Assembly: GCA_031254155.1 (NCBI GenBank)
Contig: JAIRVA010000313.1
Coordinates: 1 to 15,929 of the forward strand
DNA: 15,929 bases
Source: Propionibacteriaceae bacterium
GTDB taxonomy: Bacteria > Actinomycetota > Actinomycetes > Propionibacteriales > Propionibacteriaceae
Direction of reading: 5' to 3'
In this document: positions 1 through 6,057 of the stretch, in pieces
Layout: every line of letters starts with the position of its first letter
Numbering within the stretch: the first letter of the stretch is position 1
Position numbers and translations under genes: made by a program
Notes under the pieces: generated by a model
What the model saw: only the letters and a program-made list of their open reading frames with translations
What the model was told of the DNA's origin: nothing
Database searches by the model: none

Positions 1-178
1 TGAGACATCGGGTACGGTCTACGCCGCGTTCGACGTGGTCGCCGCGGCCAAGGTTCCTGGTGGGGGGACCGTACTCCCACAAACCGGTGGCACCATGGCC
101 CTGGTGTTGATGTTCGGCCTGGTTGCTTCGGCCGGGTTCACCCTCGCCATGGCCCGCCGGGCCCGCCGGGTTCACTAA
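1..178 (+). CDS. LPXTG cell-wall-anchored surface protein, C-terminal end (5' partial)
   Basis: The reading frame enters from outside the window (first full codon at position 2) and stops at TAA 176-178. Its last residues form a complete sortase sorting signal. LPQTG is encoded at 74-88, preceded by a Gly-rich linker. It is followed by a hydrophobic segment of about 20 residues (ALVLMFGLVASAGFTLAMA) and a positively charged tail ending RRARRVH. Sortase cleaves between T and G and links the protein to peptidoglycan, so this is the tail of a secreted surface or adhesin-like protein. Nothing can be said about its N-terminal function. A strong hairpin 20 nt downstream marks the transcript end. 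The motif order is unambiguous; only the identity of the protein body is unknown. Confidence 0.9.
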   Translation, partial: ETSGTVYAAFDVVAAAKVPGGGTVLPQTGGTMALVLMFGLVASAGFTLAMARRARRVH

Positions 179-197
179 CCGGTACGATCGCTAACCT

Positions 198-227
198 CAG
201 GGGGGCAAGGGTGACCTTGCCCCCCTG
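198..227 (+). terminator. Intrinsic-type terminator hairpin after the LPXTG gene
   Basis: A perfect 13-bp GC-rich inverted repeat (CAGGGGGGCAAGG at 198-210, its complement at 215-227) encloses a GTGA loop, 20 nt after the stop codon. There is no U-tract, as is common for terminators in high-GC actinobacteria. Confidence 0.8.
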
Positions 228-230
228 GGC

Positions 231-681
231 ATCGTCGTACCGCCAACTGTGTCGCTGGCACGGACTACGTCTCCCCTACTGGCTTGCCCCACGGGCGTAC
301 CGTCAACTGCCCAAGTTCTGTCGTGGTTTTCCCGGTTTACCCTGACACAACTTGGGCAGTTGGGGCCGGTTCGCGCGTTTTCATACTTTCGCGGAAGAGT
401 ACGGGGGCGGCCCCGCCCGGGGGCCGGGGGTGGCCACCCAGCGCTACGCCCCCAGGGTGACATACCTTCACACCAGCGGGCCAGTCCGTACAACTGCGGG
501 ACGGGTGCGAAACCGTGTCGCCAGAATCCGTGATTTCGCTGACATCGTTTCGCACCTGTGCCGCCAGGCCGCCGGAGGAGGGTACGGGTGCGAAGGCCTG
601 TCACGCGGGCGGGGAGTCATGCCCAGGAGAGCGCGGCGACGTCGTTCAGCGTCCCCCCGGCACAGCGCGGAAATCGGGACT
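231..681. other. Gene-poor intergenic region with inverted repeats
   Basis: About 450 nt with no reading frame I can support: the open frames are GC-driven, overlap on both strands and lack ribosome sites. It contains a 19-bp inverted repeat (304-322/344-362), a GGCCCC/GGGGCC hairpin (409-414/420-425) and a 10-bp perfect inverted repeat GGTGCGAAAC/GTTTCGCACC (504-513/547-556). The half-sequence GGGTGCGAA recurs directly at about 585. It may be a long 5' leader, a regulatory region or the remnant of a lost gene. Confidence 0.5.
304..362. repeat. 19-bp inverted repeat (stem-loop)
   Basis: The arm CAACTGCCCAAGTTCTGTC (304-322) and its complement at 344-362 match at 18 of 19 positions and enclose a 21-nt loop. 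It is too far from any stop codon (126 nt) to be an obvious terminator. No role can be assigned from sequence. Confidence 0.75.
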
Positions 682-710
682 TTGTACGTACGCCATGGTA
701 GCCTCATTAT
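682..710 (+). promoter_or_regulatory. Candidate promoter of the 733-1326 gene
   Basis: TTGTAC (682-687) and CATTAT (705-710) are separated by 17 nt. They match the vegetative -35 and -10 consensus at 3/6 and 4/6 positions. A start site would fall near 717, leaving a leader of about 16 nt that contains the ribosome site AGGAGGA. Confidence 0.4.
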
Positions 711-732
711 GTCACGCACCACAGGAGGAAAC

Positions 733-1326
733 ATGACGCAAGCACCGTACCCCAATGATCCCGGTCAACCGCTGGCGGCCCAGCCGCCCGTGGCCCAGCC
801 GCTCCAACCGGTGAGCCAACCGGTCACGCCGCAAGGACCGTTCCCGCCGGCCGGGCCGCAGATGCCGTTCGCGCCGCCCGTACCGCCCGTACCGCCCAAG
901 AAGAAGCGCGGCTGGCTCATCGCCCTGATCATTGTCGTCGCGGTCGCCGTGGTGGGCACTGGGGCGTACTTCGGAGTCAGGGCAGTGCTGGGCAACCGGC
1001 TGACCACGTACTGCAAGACGTACATCAACCTGCAAGACGACATCCAGGCGTCCTCGGACAAGATGAGCGCGGTGGGCAGCGGGGACCAGGCTGGCATGAG
1101 CGCCGCCCTCAGCGAGATGACCGGGTACTTCCAGCAACTCCAGGCCGCCAACCCGCCGGAGACCGTCGTCGCGCCGATGGACACGATGCTCGGTTACTTC
1201 GCCCAGTTGCAGGGGTACGTCGACGGTACGGACACGACTGATCCCAACCTGTGGGCCATCAGTTCGGACGAGTTCTCCGCCGCCGGCCAAGCCATCGACG
1301 ATGCCACGGTGGCGTACTGTAAGTAA
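733..1326 (+). CDS. Pro-rich, single-pass membrane protein with extracytoplasmic domain
   Basis: This is a 197-residue protein that I do not recognise beyond its architecture. Residues 1-54 are a Pro/Gln-rich cytoplasmic region with the motif APPVPPVPP. Then come a positive KKKRG patch and one transmembrane helix (about 61-80). The remaining roughly 115 residues form a predicted helical extracytoplasmic domain with cysteines at 94 and 196, which could form one disulfide joining its ends. The start is set by AGGAGGA at 722-728, 4 nt before ATG 733; the frame is open upstream to 352 but that part lacks a ribosome site. This layout is typical of actinobacterial envelope proteins of unknown function. 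The gene ends at a terminator shared with hsp20. Confidence 0.85.
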   Translation: MTQAPYPNDPGQPLAAQPPVAQPLQPVSQPVTPQGPFPPAGPQMPFAPPVPPVPPKKKRGWLIALIIVVAVAVVGTGAYFGVRAVLGNRLTTYCKTYINLQDDIQASSDKMSAVGSGDQAGMSAALSEMTGYFQQLQAANPPETVVAPMDTMLGYFAQLQGYVDGTDTTDPNLWAISSDEFSAAGQAIDDATVAYCK

Positions 1327-1351
1327 CCACTCCGTCTAGGCACAATGCGAA

Positions 1352-1375
1352 AGGACCCCGCCGCGGCGGGGTCCT
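1352..1375. terminator. Bidirectional terminator between convergent genes
   Basis: A perfect 24-nt palindrome has 11-bp arms (AGGACCCCGCC, 1352-1362, and its complement 1365-1375) around GC. It is followed by CGGCTTTT on the plus strand. It lies between the stops of the membrane-protein gene and hsp20, so it can end both transcripts. Confidence 0.85.
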
Positions 1376-1387
1376 CGGCTTTTCCGG

Positions 1388-1846
1388 TCAGGCCTCGGCT
1401 GGCTGGTTGATGACCGGGCTCGGCGCCGTGGCGACGCTGATCTTGCGCGGCTTGGCCTCCTCGGCGATCGGGATGGTCAGCGTGAGAACGCCGTCCACGT
1501 ACGTCGCCTCGATATGGGAGGTGTCAAGGCCGCGGCCGAGCGCGATCTGGCGCGCGTACGTGCCGTAGCTGCGCTCACGGCTCACCCAGCCGCTGTTCTC
1601 CTGGCTGGTATCGACGGCCTCGGCGGCCCGTTCCGCGCGGACGGTGAGGGTACGGTCGTCAACGTCGATGTCGATCGACGCCGGGTCGACACCGGGCAGG
1701 TCGATCTTGACGGTGAAGGCGTCGCCGACGCGGTACAGATCCATCGGCATCGCGTGGGAATCGCTCGCGACCGCGCGCGACACCTGGTTGAAGAGCCGAT
1801 CCATCTCGCGGAAGGGGTTGTTGATCGTGGTGTACTGGGTGCTCAT
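1388..1846 (-). CDS. hsp20: Small heat-shock protein, Hsp20/alpha-crystallin family
   Basis: A 152-residue ATP-independent holdase that binds unfolding proteins as an oligomer in the cytoplasm. The N-terminal arm starts with NNPFREMDRLFNQV, typical of bacterial sHSPs. The alpha-crystallin domain covers about residues 33-138, including VKIDLPGVD at 47-54 and the hallmark GVLTLTIP at 119-126. A short tail carries an ISV element (136-138) resembling the IXI/V oligomerisation motif. The start at 1846 is chosen over an upstream in-frame start at 1915 because AGGAG lies about 7 nt before this ATG and homologues begin here. The promoter region holds two HAIR-like operators, so HspR repression is expected. 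Length and motifs fit the family well. Confidence 0.93.
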   Translation of the reverse strand: MSTQYTTINNPFREMDRLFNQVSRAVASDSHAMPMDLYRVGDAFTVKIDLPGVDPASIDIDVDDRTLTVRAERAAEAVDTSQENSGWVSRERSYGTYARQIALGRGLDTSHIEATYVDGVLTLTIPIAEEAKPRKISVATAPSPVINQPAEA

Positions 1847-1895
1847 AGTTCTGCTCCTCTGGTTCGGGGCCCACCGCCACTCGGTGGACGACAAA

Positions 1896-1944
1896 CCTGA
1901 GTCTAGCACACTCAAGTCTGAAAGTTGAGTCGAGTTGGCTCAGG
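1896..1944 (-). promoter_or_regulatory. hsp20 promoter with two HAIR (HspR) operators
   Basis: The HspR consensus is CTTGAGT-N7-ACTCAAG. Site 1 is CCTGAGT (1896-1902)-N7-ACTCAAG (1910-1916), 13 of 14 matches. Site 2 is GTTGAGT (1924-1930)-N7-GCTCAGG (1938-1944), 11 of 14. A -10-like TAGACT on the minus strand (1900-1905) lies mainly in the spacer of site 1, so HspR binding there would block RNA polymerase. The expected leader is about 46 nt and contains a CCACCG/CGGTGG hairpin upstream of the ribosome site. Confidence 0.85.
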
Positions 1945-1997
1945 TTTGGGAAATTCCGGGCGCCACCCACCGGCGGACGAATCCGTCACCGACGCGC

Positions 1998-2003
1998 TAT
2001 CCT
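1998..2003 (+). promoter_or_regulatory. Candidate -10 box for a leaderless transcript
   Basis: TATCCT ends 6 nt before ATG 2010 and no purine-rich ribosome site lies between. That spacing would place the RNA start at or next to the start codon. No good -35 hexamer is visible. Confidence 0.4.
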
Positions 2004-2009
2004 TGAGCC

Positions 2010-2465
2010 ATGCTGATTGTGACGACGCCGGACGTGCCGGGGTACAAGGTTGAGGCCGTGTTGGGCGAGGTCATGGGCCTGACCGTCCGCAGCGCCAACG
2101 TGGGCGCCAACTTTATCGCCGGGTTCAAGGCGCTCGGCGGCGGCGAGATCTCCGAGTACACCTCGCTCGTCTACGATTCGCGCAACCAGGTCATGCAACG
2201 CATGTGGGAACAGTGCGTCCAGCGCGGCGGCAACGCGATTGTCGCCATGCGCTTCGACACCGGCGACATCGGACAATCGTTCTCGGAGGTGTGCGCGTAC
2301 GGTACGGCGGTCGTCATCCGGCCCATCGCCACGGCGGCGGAAGGCGGTACGCCGCAGTCGATCGCGCAGGCGACAGAGCCGGCCGGCGCGACCGCGTACG
2401 CCCAGAACTCACCAACCCCGACCCAGCAACCATACCCGGGCTACAACCAGCCCGACTACAGATAG
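2010..2465 (+). CDS. YbjQ/UPF0145 family protein
   Basis: A 151-residue protein. The first roughly 105 residues are a full UPF0145 (YbjQ, once called heavy-metal-binding) domain. The family pattern is clear: an N-terminal TTPDVPGYK strand, GLTVRSANVGANF, the GGGEISEYT segment, an arginine/methionine-containing helix and the GGNAIVAMRFD motif (about 74-84), then a final strand around YGTAVVI. After the domain comes a disordered tail of about 45 residues rich in Pro, Gln, Thr and Tyr that is not part of the family core. The biochemical role of the family is not established. Initiation at ATG 2010 lacks a Shine-Dalgarno sequence and may be leaderless. The next gene begins 8 nt after the stop, so the two are co-transcribed. 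Confidence 0.88.
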   Translation: MLIVTTPDVPGYKVEAVLGEVMGLTVRSANVGANFIAGFKALGGGEISEYTSLVYDSRNQVMQRMWEQCVQRGGNAIVAMRFDTGDIGQSFSEVCAYGTAVVIRPIATAAEGGTPQSIAQATEPAGATAYAQNSPTPTQQPYPGYNQPDYR

Positions 2466-2473
2466 GTGACCCC

Positions 2474-3268
2474 ATGAAACTGAACGACACCCTCGAAGCA
2501 GGGTACTTCACCATTGAGCCGAACCCCGAACTCGTCGATGGCGTGGCGGCCATGCTGGCGGCGGTCACGGCTGAGACGCTCGACCCCACCGCGGACGGCA
2601 GCCTCCAGGTCTCGCTCGACTCCACCAGTGCCCTGGACGGCCGGCTGCTCATCTCCGAGGAGAGCGGGGACTGCCTCACCGCGCTCGCGATTGAGCGGGA
2701 CGGCGAGGTCGTCTGGCTGGTGGCGGGCGCCGTACCGCTCGCGATGGTCCCGGTCAAGGCCAAGTACGCAGACAACCCCAAGAAGCGACTCCAGGCCCTG
2801 GTCGACTGGGCCGCGACCTTCTCGCCGTACGGCGTGGCGGCCCTGGTCGGTGGCGAGGCCGACGACGACGAACTGGAGGGCGGGATCCACCTCATCGCGG
2901 ACCTGCCGCTCGCCGGGATCACCCAGCACCGGAAGAAGAAGCTCGACGAGGACGAGTGGCTCGACCAGCTGGCCGAGACCGCCGAGGACACCATCCTGCT
3001 CGGTTCGAATTTTGACTCCGAGGTCCTCTTGTTCGATTCCAGCGACGACGAGCGCCGGGCGCTCACCGCGCACGTGACCATCGACTGCGATGACGAGGAC
3101 ACGGCCGTCGAACTAGTCCGGGCCGCGATGCTGGCGGCGTACTCCGACTTCACCCCGCGGGCGGCCGTGGAGGCCGCCCTGAGCGTGGCCGTGGAAGAGG
3201 GCTGCATGCTCGAACTGGCCGACGAACTCTTCGGTGACGACGAACCCGGGGACGAACCCGAACTGTAG
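2474..3268 (+). CDS. Acidic cytoplasmic protein of unknown function
   Basis: A 264-residue soluble protein with no signal peptide or membrane segment, and not recognised. It is strongly acidic, with clusters at about residues 137-145 (EADDDELEGG), 165-170 and the C-terminal DDEPGDEPEL. A short basic RKKK patch lies near 161. Alternating hydrophobic strands and helices suggest two similar-sized globular halves. ATG 2474 follows AGGTGA (2464-2469), which overlaps the stop codon of the YbjQ gene, so translation is probably coupled. The two genes form one operon. Codon use and GC match the neighbouring housekeeping genes, which supports a real gene. Confidence 0.85.
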   Translation: MKLNDTLEAGYFTIEPNPELVDGVAAMLAAVTAETLDPTADGSLQVSLDSTSALDGRLLISEESGDCLTALAIERDGEVVWLVAGAVPLAMVPVKAKYADNPKKRLQALVDWAATFSPYGVAALVGGEADDDELEGGIHLIADLPLAGITQHRKKKLDEDEWLDQLAETAEDTILLGSNFDSEVLLFDSSDDERRALTAHVTIDCDDEDTAVELVRAAMLAAYSDFTPRAAVEAALSVAVEEGCMLELADELFGDDEPGDEPEL

Positions 3269-3499
3269 GGTACGTCTGCTGGGTCTGGTTGCCACGGCGG
3301 TCGGAGGAGGCCTGTTTTTGTCGGCCGGGGATGCTGGCCGTGTCTGTCCGCTCGGCGAAACGGTTGGGTTGTGAAATAAAGTGGTTGATATTTTTTTCCG
3401 GGAGAGTAGGCTCCTCTTCAGCGGAGGTTGCAGGGGGCGACGTTCAGCCACTGCAATCCCGTCCCGATCATGAAACTACCCATAACTACAGGAGAACGG
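3269..3499 (+). promoter_or_regulatory. AT-rich upstream region and leader hairpin of the exported-protein pair
   Basis: Positions 3373-3398 are far richer in A/T than the surroundings and include a T7 run, so this is the likeliest promoter area, although no clean -35/-10 pair stands out. Downstream, TTGCAG (3428-3433) and CTGCAA (3451-3456) form a hairpin in the presumed 5' leader. AGGAG at 3490-3494 is the ribosome site for ATG 3500. Confidence 0.4.
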
Positions 3500-3853
3500 A
3501 TGAAGAAAAGGCTCCTCGCCACCGTGGTGGTCATTGGCCTCGTCCCGGGCTGCGCGGGCATTGGTGCGAGCCAGACAACAGCGGCGTATGTCGCATTTTC
3601 GGGCTTGGGCTGTTCGTCGTACTACGACTACGCTACAAGCAGTCAGACATACACGGTGTGGGCCAAGAATATCAATTGCTCGCAGTCCCGTTCGGGCGTC
3701 AACTATGTCAGCAGCGCTCCCACAGTGGCGTGGACCGCGTGGAGCGTGACCCCCGGTACGGGGGTGAGCACAAGCGTGACCACGCCAAGATACACTGGTC
3801 GTACCCTTGAGGGTGTTGCACCAACTGGTGCGACGTGGTCGACCCCCTTCTGA
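3500..3853 (+). CDS. Small exported Ser/Thr/Tyr-rich protein, unknown function
   Basis: A 117-residue precursor. MKKR and a hydrophobic core (about 5-17) form an export signal. The sequence VPGC (15-18) resembles a lipobox, but proline at -2 is unusual, so it could be a lipoprotein or be cut by signal peptidase I near GAS-Q (22-25). The mature part is rich in Ser, Thr, Tyr and Val and keeps two further cysteines (38 and 60), suitable for a disulfide. Its predicted beta-rich character and small size suggest a secreted structural or peptide-like product. AGGAG 5 nt upstream supports the start. The next gene begins within 4 nt of the stop, so the two are almost certainly co-expressed. GC is visibly lower than in flanking genes. 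Confidence 0.75.
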   Translation: MKKRLLATVVVIGLVPGCAGIGASQTTAAYVAFSGLGCSSYYDYATSSQTYTVWAKNINCSQSRSGVNYVSSAPTVAWTAWSVTPGTGVSTSVTTPRYTGRTLEGVAPTGATWSTPF

Positions 3854-3856
3854 GTG

Positions 3857-4471
3857 ATGACGAAACTGAGTCGCCTGGCGGTCGTGGTGGCGGTTGCTTG
3901 TCTCGCGGGTTGCTCCGGTGACTCGTCAGACAACGTGACTGTCGCTGACCAGTGGCGTGAGCAGATTGACACGATCTTTGCGAATGCGCAAAACCTCAGT
4001 GACTTTCAACGCTCGGTGTTGGAGGATTACCAGATCACGGATGCCGAGTACAAGGAGGGCGAGACTCGGTTCAGCTCGTGTATGGCGGACCTGGGGTACG
4101 CCGTGACGTTCGACTCGCGTGGTGGGTACACCGAGTCAGCGGTCAACGGCGTAGGTTCTGGGGACATGAGCAAGGCTGATTCGCAGTGCCAGGACGAGTC
4201 ACTATTGTGGATCCAAGGTCTCTACTTCGCCATGCGGGAAAATCCTGACGGGCTACCTTTTGCGCAGTTGGTTCGGACGTGTTTCGAGCGGGAGGGCGTG
4301 CAAGAAGGCAAGGATCTTTCCAGCGACGAGTTCGATAAGATGATCAATGAGCCTGATTATGTACCGTCGGACGTTGCCGCATCGTTGTGTGTCTTGGATC
4401 CGACTGCTACGCGAGGCGTGAGTCGCGAAGAAGCCGAGCAGTACCTCCACCGGCAAGGACACGGTCGTTAG
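3857..4471 (+). CDS. Lipoprotein with four conserved-looking cysteines, unknown function
   Basis: A 204-residue precursor. MTKLSRLAVVVAVACLAGC is a textbook lipoprotein signal with lipobox LAGC and lipid-modified Cys19. The mature domain is acidic and mostly helical, with cysteines at 75, 111, 142 and 178, enough for two disulfides outside the cell. Motifs include FQRSVLEDYQITDAEY and SSCMADLGY. I recall similar motif layouts in hypothetical actinobacterial lipoproteins but cannot assign a function. No Shine-Dalgarno is seen; ATG 3857 (GTG 3854 is the alternative) sits right after the preceding stop, so translation should restart from the upstream gene. Lower GC and mixed codon use suggest acquisition by transfer together with its partner. 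Confidence 0.82.
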   Translation: MTKLSRLAVVVAVACLAGCSGDSSDNVTVADQWREQIDTIFANAQNLSDFQRSVLEDYQITDAEYKEGETRFSSCMADLGYAVTFDSRGGYTESAVNGVGSGDMSKADSQCQDESLLWIQGLYFAMRENPDGLPFAQLVRTCFEREGVQEGKDLSSDEFDKMINEPDYVPSDVAASLCVLDPTATRGVSREEAEQYLHRQGHGR

Positions 4472-4557
4472 TACATGGTGCAAGTGGCGGTTTCGGGGCG
4501 GGATGCCTGGTCAGGCGGAGTGGCCGACAACGCAGTTAAGCGCCCGATCCCGGAAGC

Positions 4558-4586
4558 GACACGCGACAGTTATTGACGAACGTGTC
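4558..4586. repeat. Small inverted repeat in the 4472-4689 intergenic region
   Basis: GACACG (4558-4563) and CGTGTC (4581-4586) form a perfect 6-bp stem around a 17-nt loop, with a flanking CCCGG/CCGGG pair. It could be a weak terminator for the lipoprotein unit or an operator for the following one. The rest of this spacer shows only a -10-like TAGATT at 4654-4659. Confidence 0.35.
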
Positions 4587-4689
4587 CTAAAGGCCGGGTC
4601 GCCGGGGGTGAGTCCGGTCGTACCTCCATCGGTCAGGCGGTTGTTCGATAAGCTAGATTTCGAAACCTGGACCGGAAGGAGGACTCGCT

Positions 4690-5367
4690 GTGTTGTTCAC
4701 TCTCCCCGCCCGTACGACCGCCGAGCCTGACGCCCCGGTGGGCTGGCTTGTCACCGACAACCTGGAGGATCTCCACGGGCCGACGCGCGGACTGGTCACC
4801 TTGCCGTCTCGGCTTACCGGGGACCAAGAGGTGGTCTTCGACCTGGATGACCCTGACCAGGGCGGCCGGATGTACGAGATCGTCCTCCAGCACGCCGCCG
4901 TTGATGAGGATCTCACCGAGTTCCTCGACGCCGAACTTCTCCTGCAGTGGTGGCCGCGGCTGACGCTGCCGGTGCTGCTCCGCGAGTTGTGGGAGTTGGT
5001 GCAGCCATTCCTGAAAGCCGATCTGTTCCCGTCCTTCGGCAACCTCCGCCCCTACCAAACCCCGAGTTCCTTTGACGACCTCCGCGGGCCCACGACGGGT
5101 ACCGTGACAGTCGGTTCCCACATCAACACCGCCCCGCATCCGGTCTACGACCTTGACGACCCGGCCAGCCTCCCGGGCCTGTACCGAGCCGTCGTCCGGG
5201 ATGGCATACCAGCGGATCACGCCACGTTCCTCGACCGGGCCACACTGGTGCGTCTGTGGCCCGCACTCATCCTCCCCAGTCGGTGCCGCCAGGTGTGGGA
5301 AACGCGGTTTCCCGTTCTCGCGCGCTCGTCCCGTGCAGCAGGAGTGTCCCGTGAAGCCGTTTCATGA
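4690..5367 (+). CDS. Duplicated-domain protein paired with an AbiEii-like nucleotidyltransferase
   Basis: A 225-residue soluble protein made of two copies of one domain of about 79 residues. Copy 1 (about 24-102) and copy 2 (about 127-205) align over: DL-G-P-T-x-G-x-V near the start, a central YDLDDP-like element (FDLDDP at 50-55, YDLDDP at 153-158), a Y..V helix, FLD, then LWP-x-L-x-LP and WE. I recognise this pattern only as one often found upstream of nucleotidyltransferase genes in actinobacteria and know no function for it. GTG 4690 is preceded by AAGGAGG. The gene overlaps the next by 17 nt. By position it is a candidate antitoxin or partner, but it shows no winged-helix sequence like AbiEi. 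That role is inference. Confidence 0.75.
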   Translation: MLFTLPARTTAEPDAPVGWLVTDNLEDLHGPTRGLVTLPSRLTGDQEVVFDLDDPDQGGRMYEIVLQHAAVDEDLTEFLDAELLLQWWPRLTLPVLLRELWELVQPFLKADLFPSFGNLRPYQTPSSFDDLRGPTTGTVTVGSHINTAPHPVYDLDDPASLPGLYRAVVRDGIPADHATFLDRATLVRLWPALILPSRCRQVWETRFPVLARSSRAAGVSREAVS

Positions 5368-5998
5368 GCGTCTGGCCCGGGTCGGCCTGACGGTGATCAG
5401 CCGGTACGGCTTTGCTCTCGCCGGGGGGTATGCACTTTCGGCTAACGGACTGGGTGACCGGCCCTCAACCGACGTGGATCTCTTCACCCGCGAGCCGTCA
5501 GTCGAGTCGTTCTCTGCGGCCGTTGACGAGTTGGTGGCTGCCCTGGAGTCCAACGGGCTGGCCGTGACGATCCTCACGCAAGGCCGACTGTTCCTGAACG
5601 TGCGAGTGTCAGATCCTTTGACTGGCGAACAGAGCGACCTGCAACTGGGGCATGACACCCGCCAGTTTCCGCCGATGCAGCTCGCCGTCGGTCCGGTGTT
5701 GGACCTGCGTGACGCCGCTGCCGGCAAGATGAGTGCTTTGTACAGCCGGGCCGAGCCCCGAGACTTCGTCGACATTGACACGGTTGTCGTCTCGGGGGTG
5801 TTCACTCGGGAAGAAGTCTTGGCCTTGGGCGATACCAAGGAGTACCTGCCCCTGGACAGGCACATCATGGCGGGACAGATGCGGTCGGTCGCTGACCTTT
5901 CGCCTTCTGAGTTCGACCTTTACGAGATTGACGAGCCGCGCCGTCTGGCGATGGTGGAGCGCTTCGCCGCGTGGGCAGACCTCATCGACCCGAGTTGA
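5351..5998 (+). CDS. AbiEii/AbiGii-like nucleotidyltransferase
   Basis: A 215-residue protein of the DNA polymerase-beta-like nucleotidyltransferase superfamily. The signature is complete: ALAGGYALS with the two glycines at 25-26, then after 14 residues the metal-binding pair D41-x-D43 (STDVDLF). A third acidic strand position may lie at D96 (SDLQL). The segment GKMSALYSRAEPRDFVDID (125-143), with K126, R133 and R137-D138, is characteristic of AbiEii relatives. AbiEii proteins are toxins in some type IV toxin-antitoxin/abortive-infection pairs, modifying tRNA or other substrates. At 215 residues it is shorter than the roughly 300 of AbiEii itself. Start: GTG 5351, 6 nt after AGGAG (5340-5344), overlapping the upstream gene; a longer open frame to 5153 has no ribosome site. 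Confidence 0.85.
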   Translation: MKPFHERLARVGLTVISRYGFALAGGYALSANGLGDRPSTDVDLFTREPSVESFSAAVDELVAALESNGLAVTILTQGRLFLNVRVSDPLTGEQSDLQLGHDTRQFPPMQLAVGPVLDLRDAAAGKMSALYSRAEPRDFVDIDTVVVSGVFTREEVLALGDTKEYLPLDRHIMAGQMRSVADLSPSEFDLYEIDEPRRLAMVERFAAWADLIDPS

Positions 5999-6044
5999 TG
6001 TCTTTTTTGTGTCAAGACACCGGCAGAATGTCGGGAGACCATGG

Positions 6045-6050
6045 CAGACT
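6045..6050 (+). promoter_or_regulatory. Candidate -10 box of the nadE operon
   Basis: CAGACT ends 7 nt before ATG 6058. The G-run between them is only 1 nt from the start codon, too close to act as a ribosome site, so a leaderless or near-leaderless mRNA is likely. A small inverted repeat TGTCTT/AAGACA lies upstream at 5999-6019. Confidence 0.35.
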
Positions 6051-6057
6051 GGGGGGT

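Noticed and set aside
352..732. N-terminal extension of the 733-1326 protein
   Set aside because: The frame is open by GC bias only. It lacks a ribosome site and known protein features, while ATG 733 has a strong AGGAGGA.
1854..1893. RNA thermometer in the hsp20 leader
   Set aside because: The CCACCG/CGGTGG hairpin does not pair with the ribosome site, and HspR control explains heat induction.
3500..3853. Lactococcin 972-type bacteriocin
   Set aside because: Size, signal peptide and aromatic/Ser-rich composition are suggestive, but the family motifs are not seen and the neighbouring immunity/ABC genes are missing.
5153..5350. Longer start for the nucleotidyltransferase
   Set aside because: It lies wholly within the upstream gene in another frame and encodes Arg/Ser-rich shadow sequence; GTG 5351 has a good ribosome site.
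5999..6020. Terminator after the nucleotidyltransferase gene
   Set aside because: The T-run precedes the GTGTC-AA-GACAC stem instead of following it on the plus strand, and the stem is weak.
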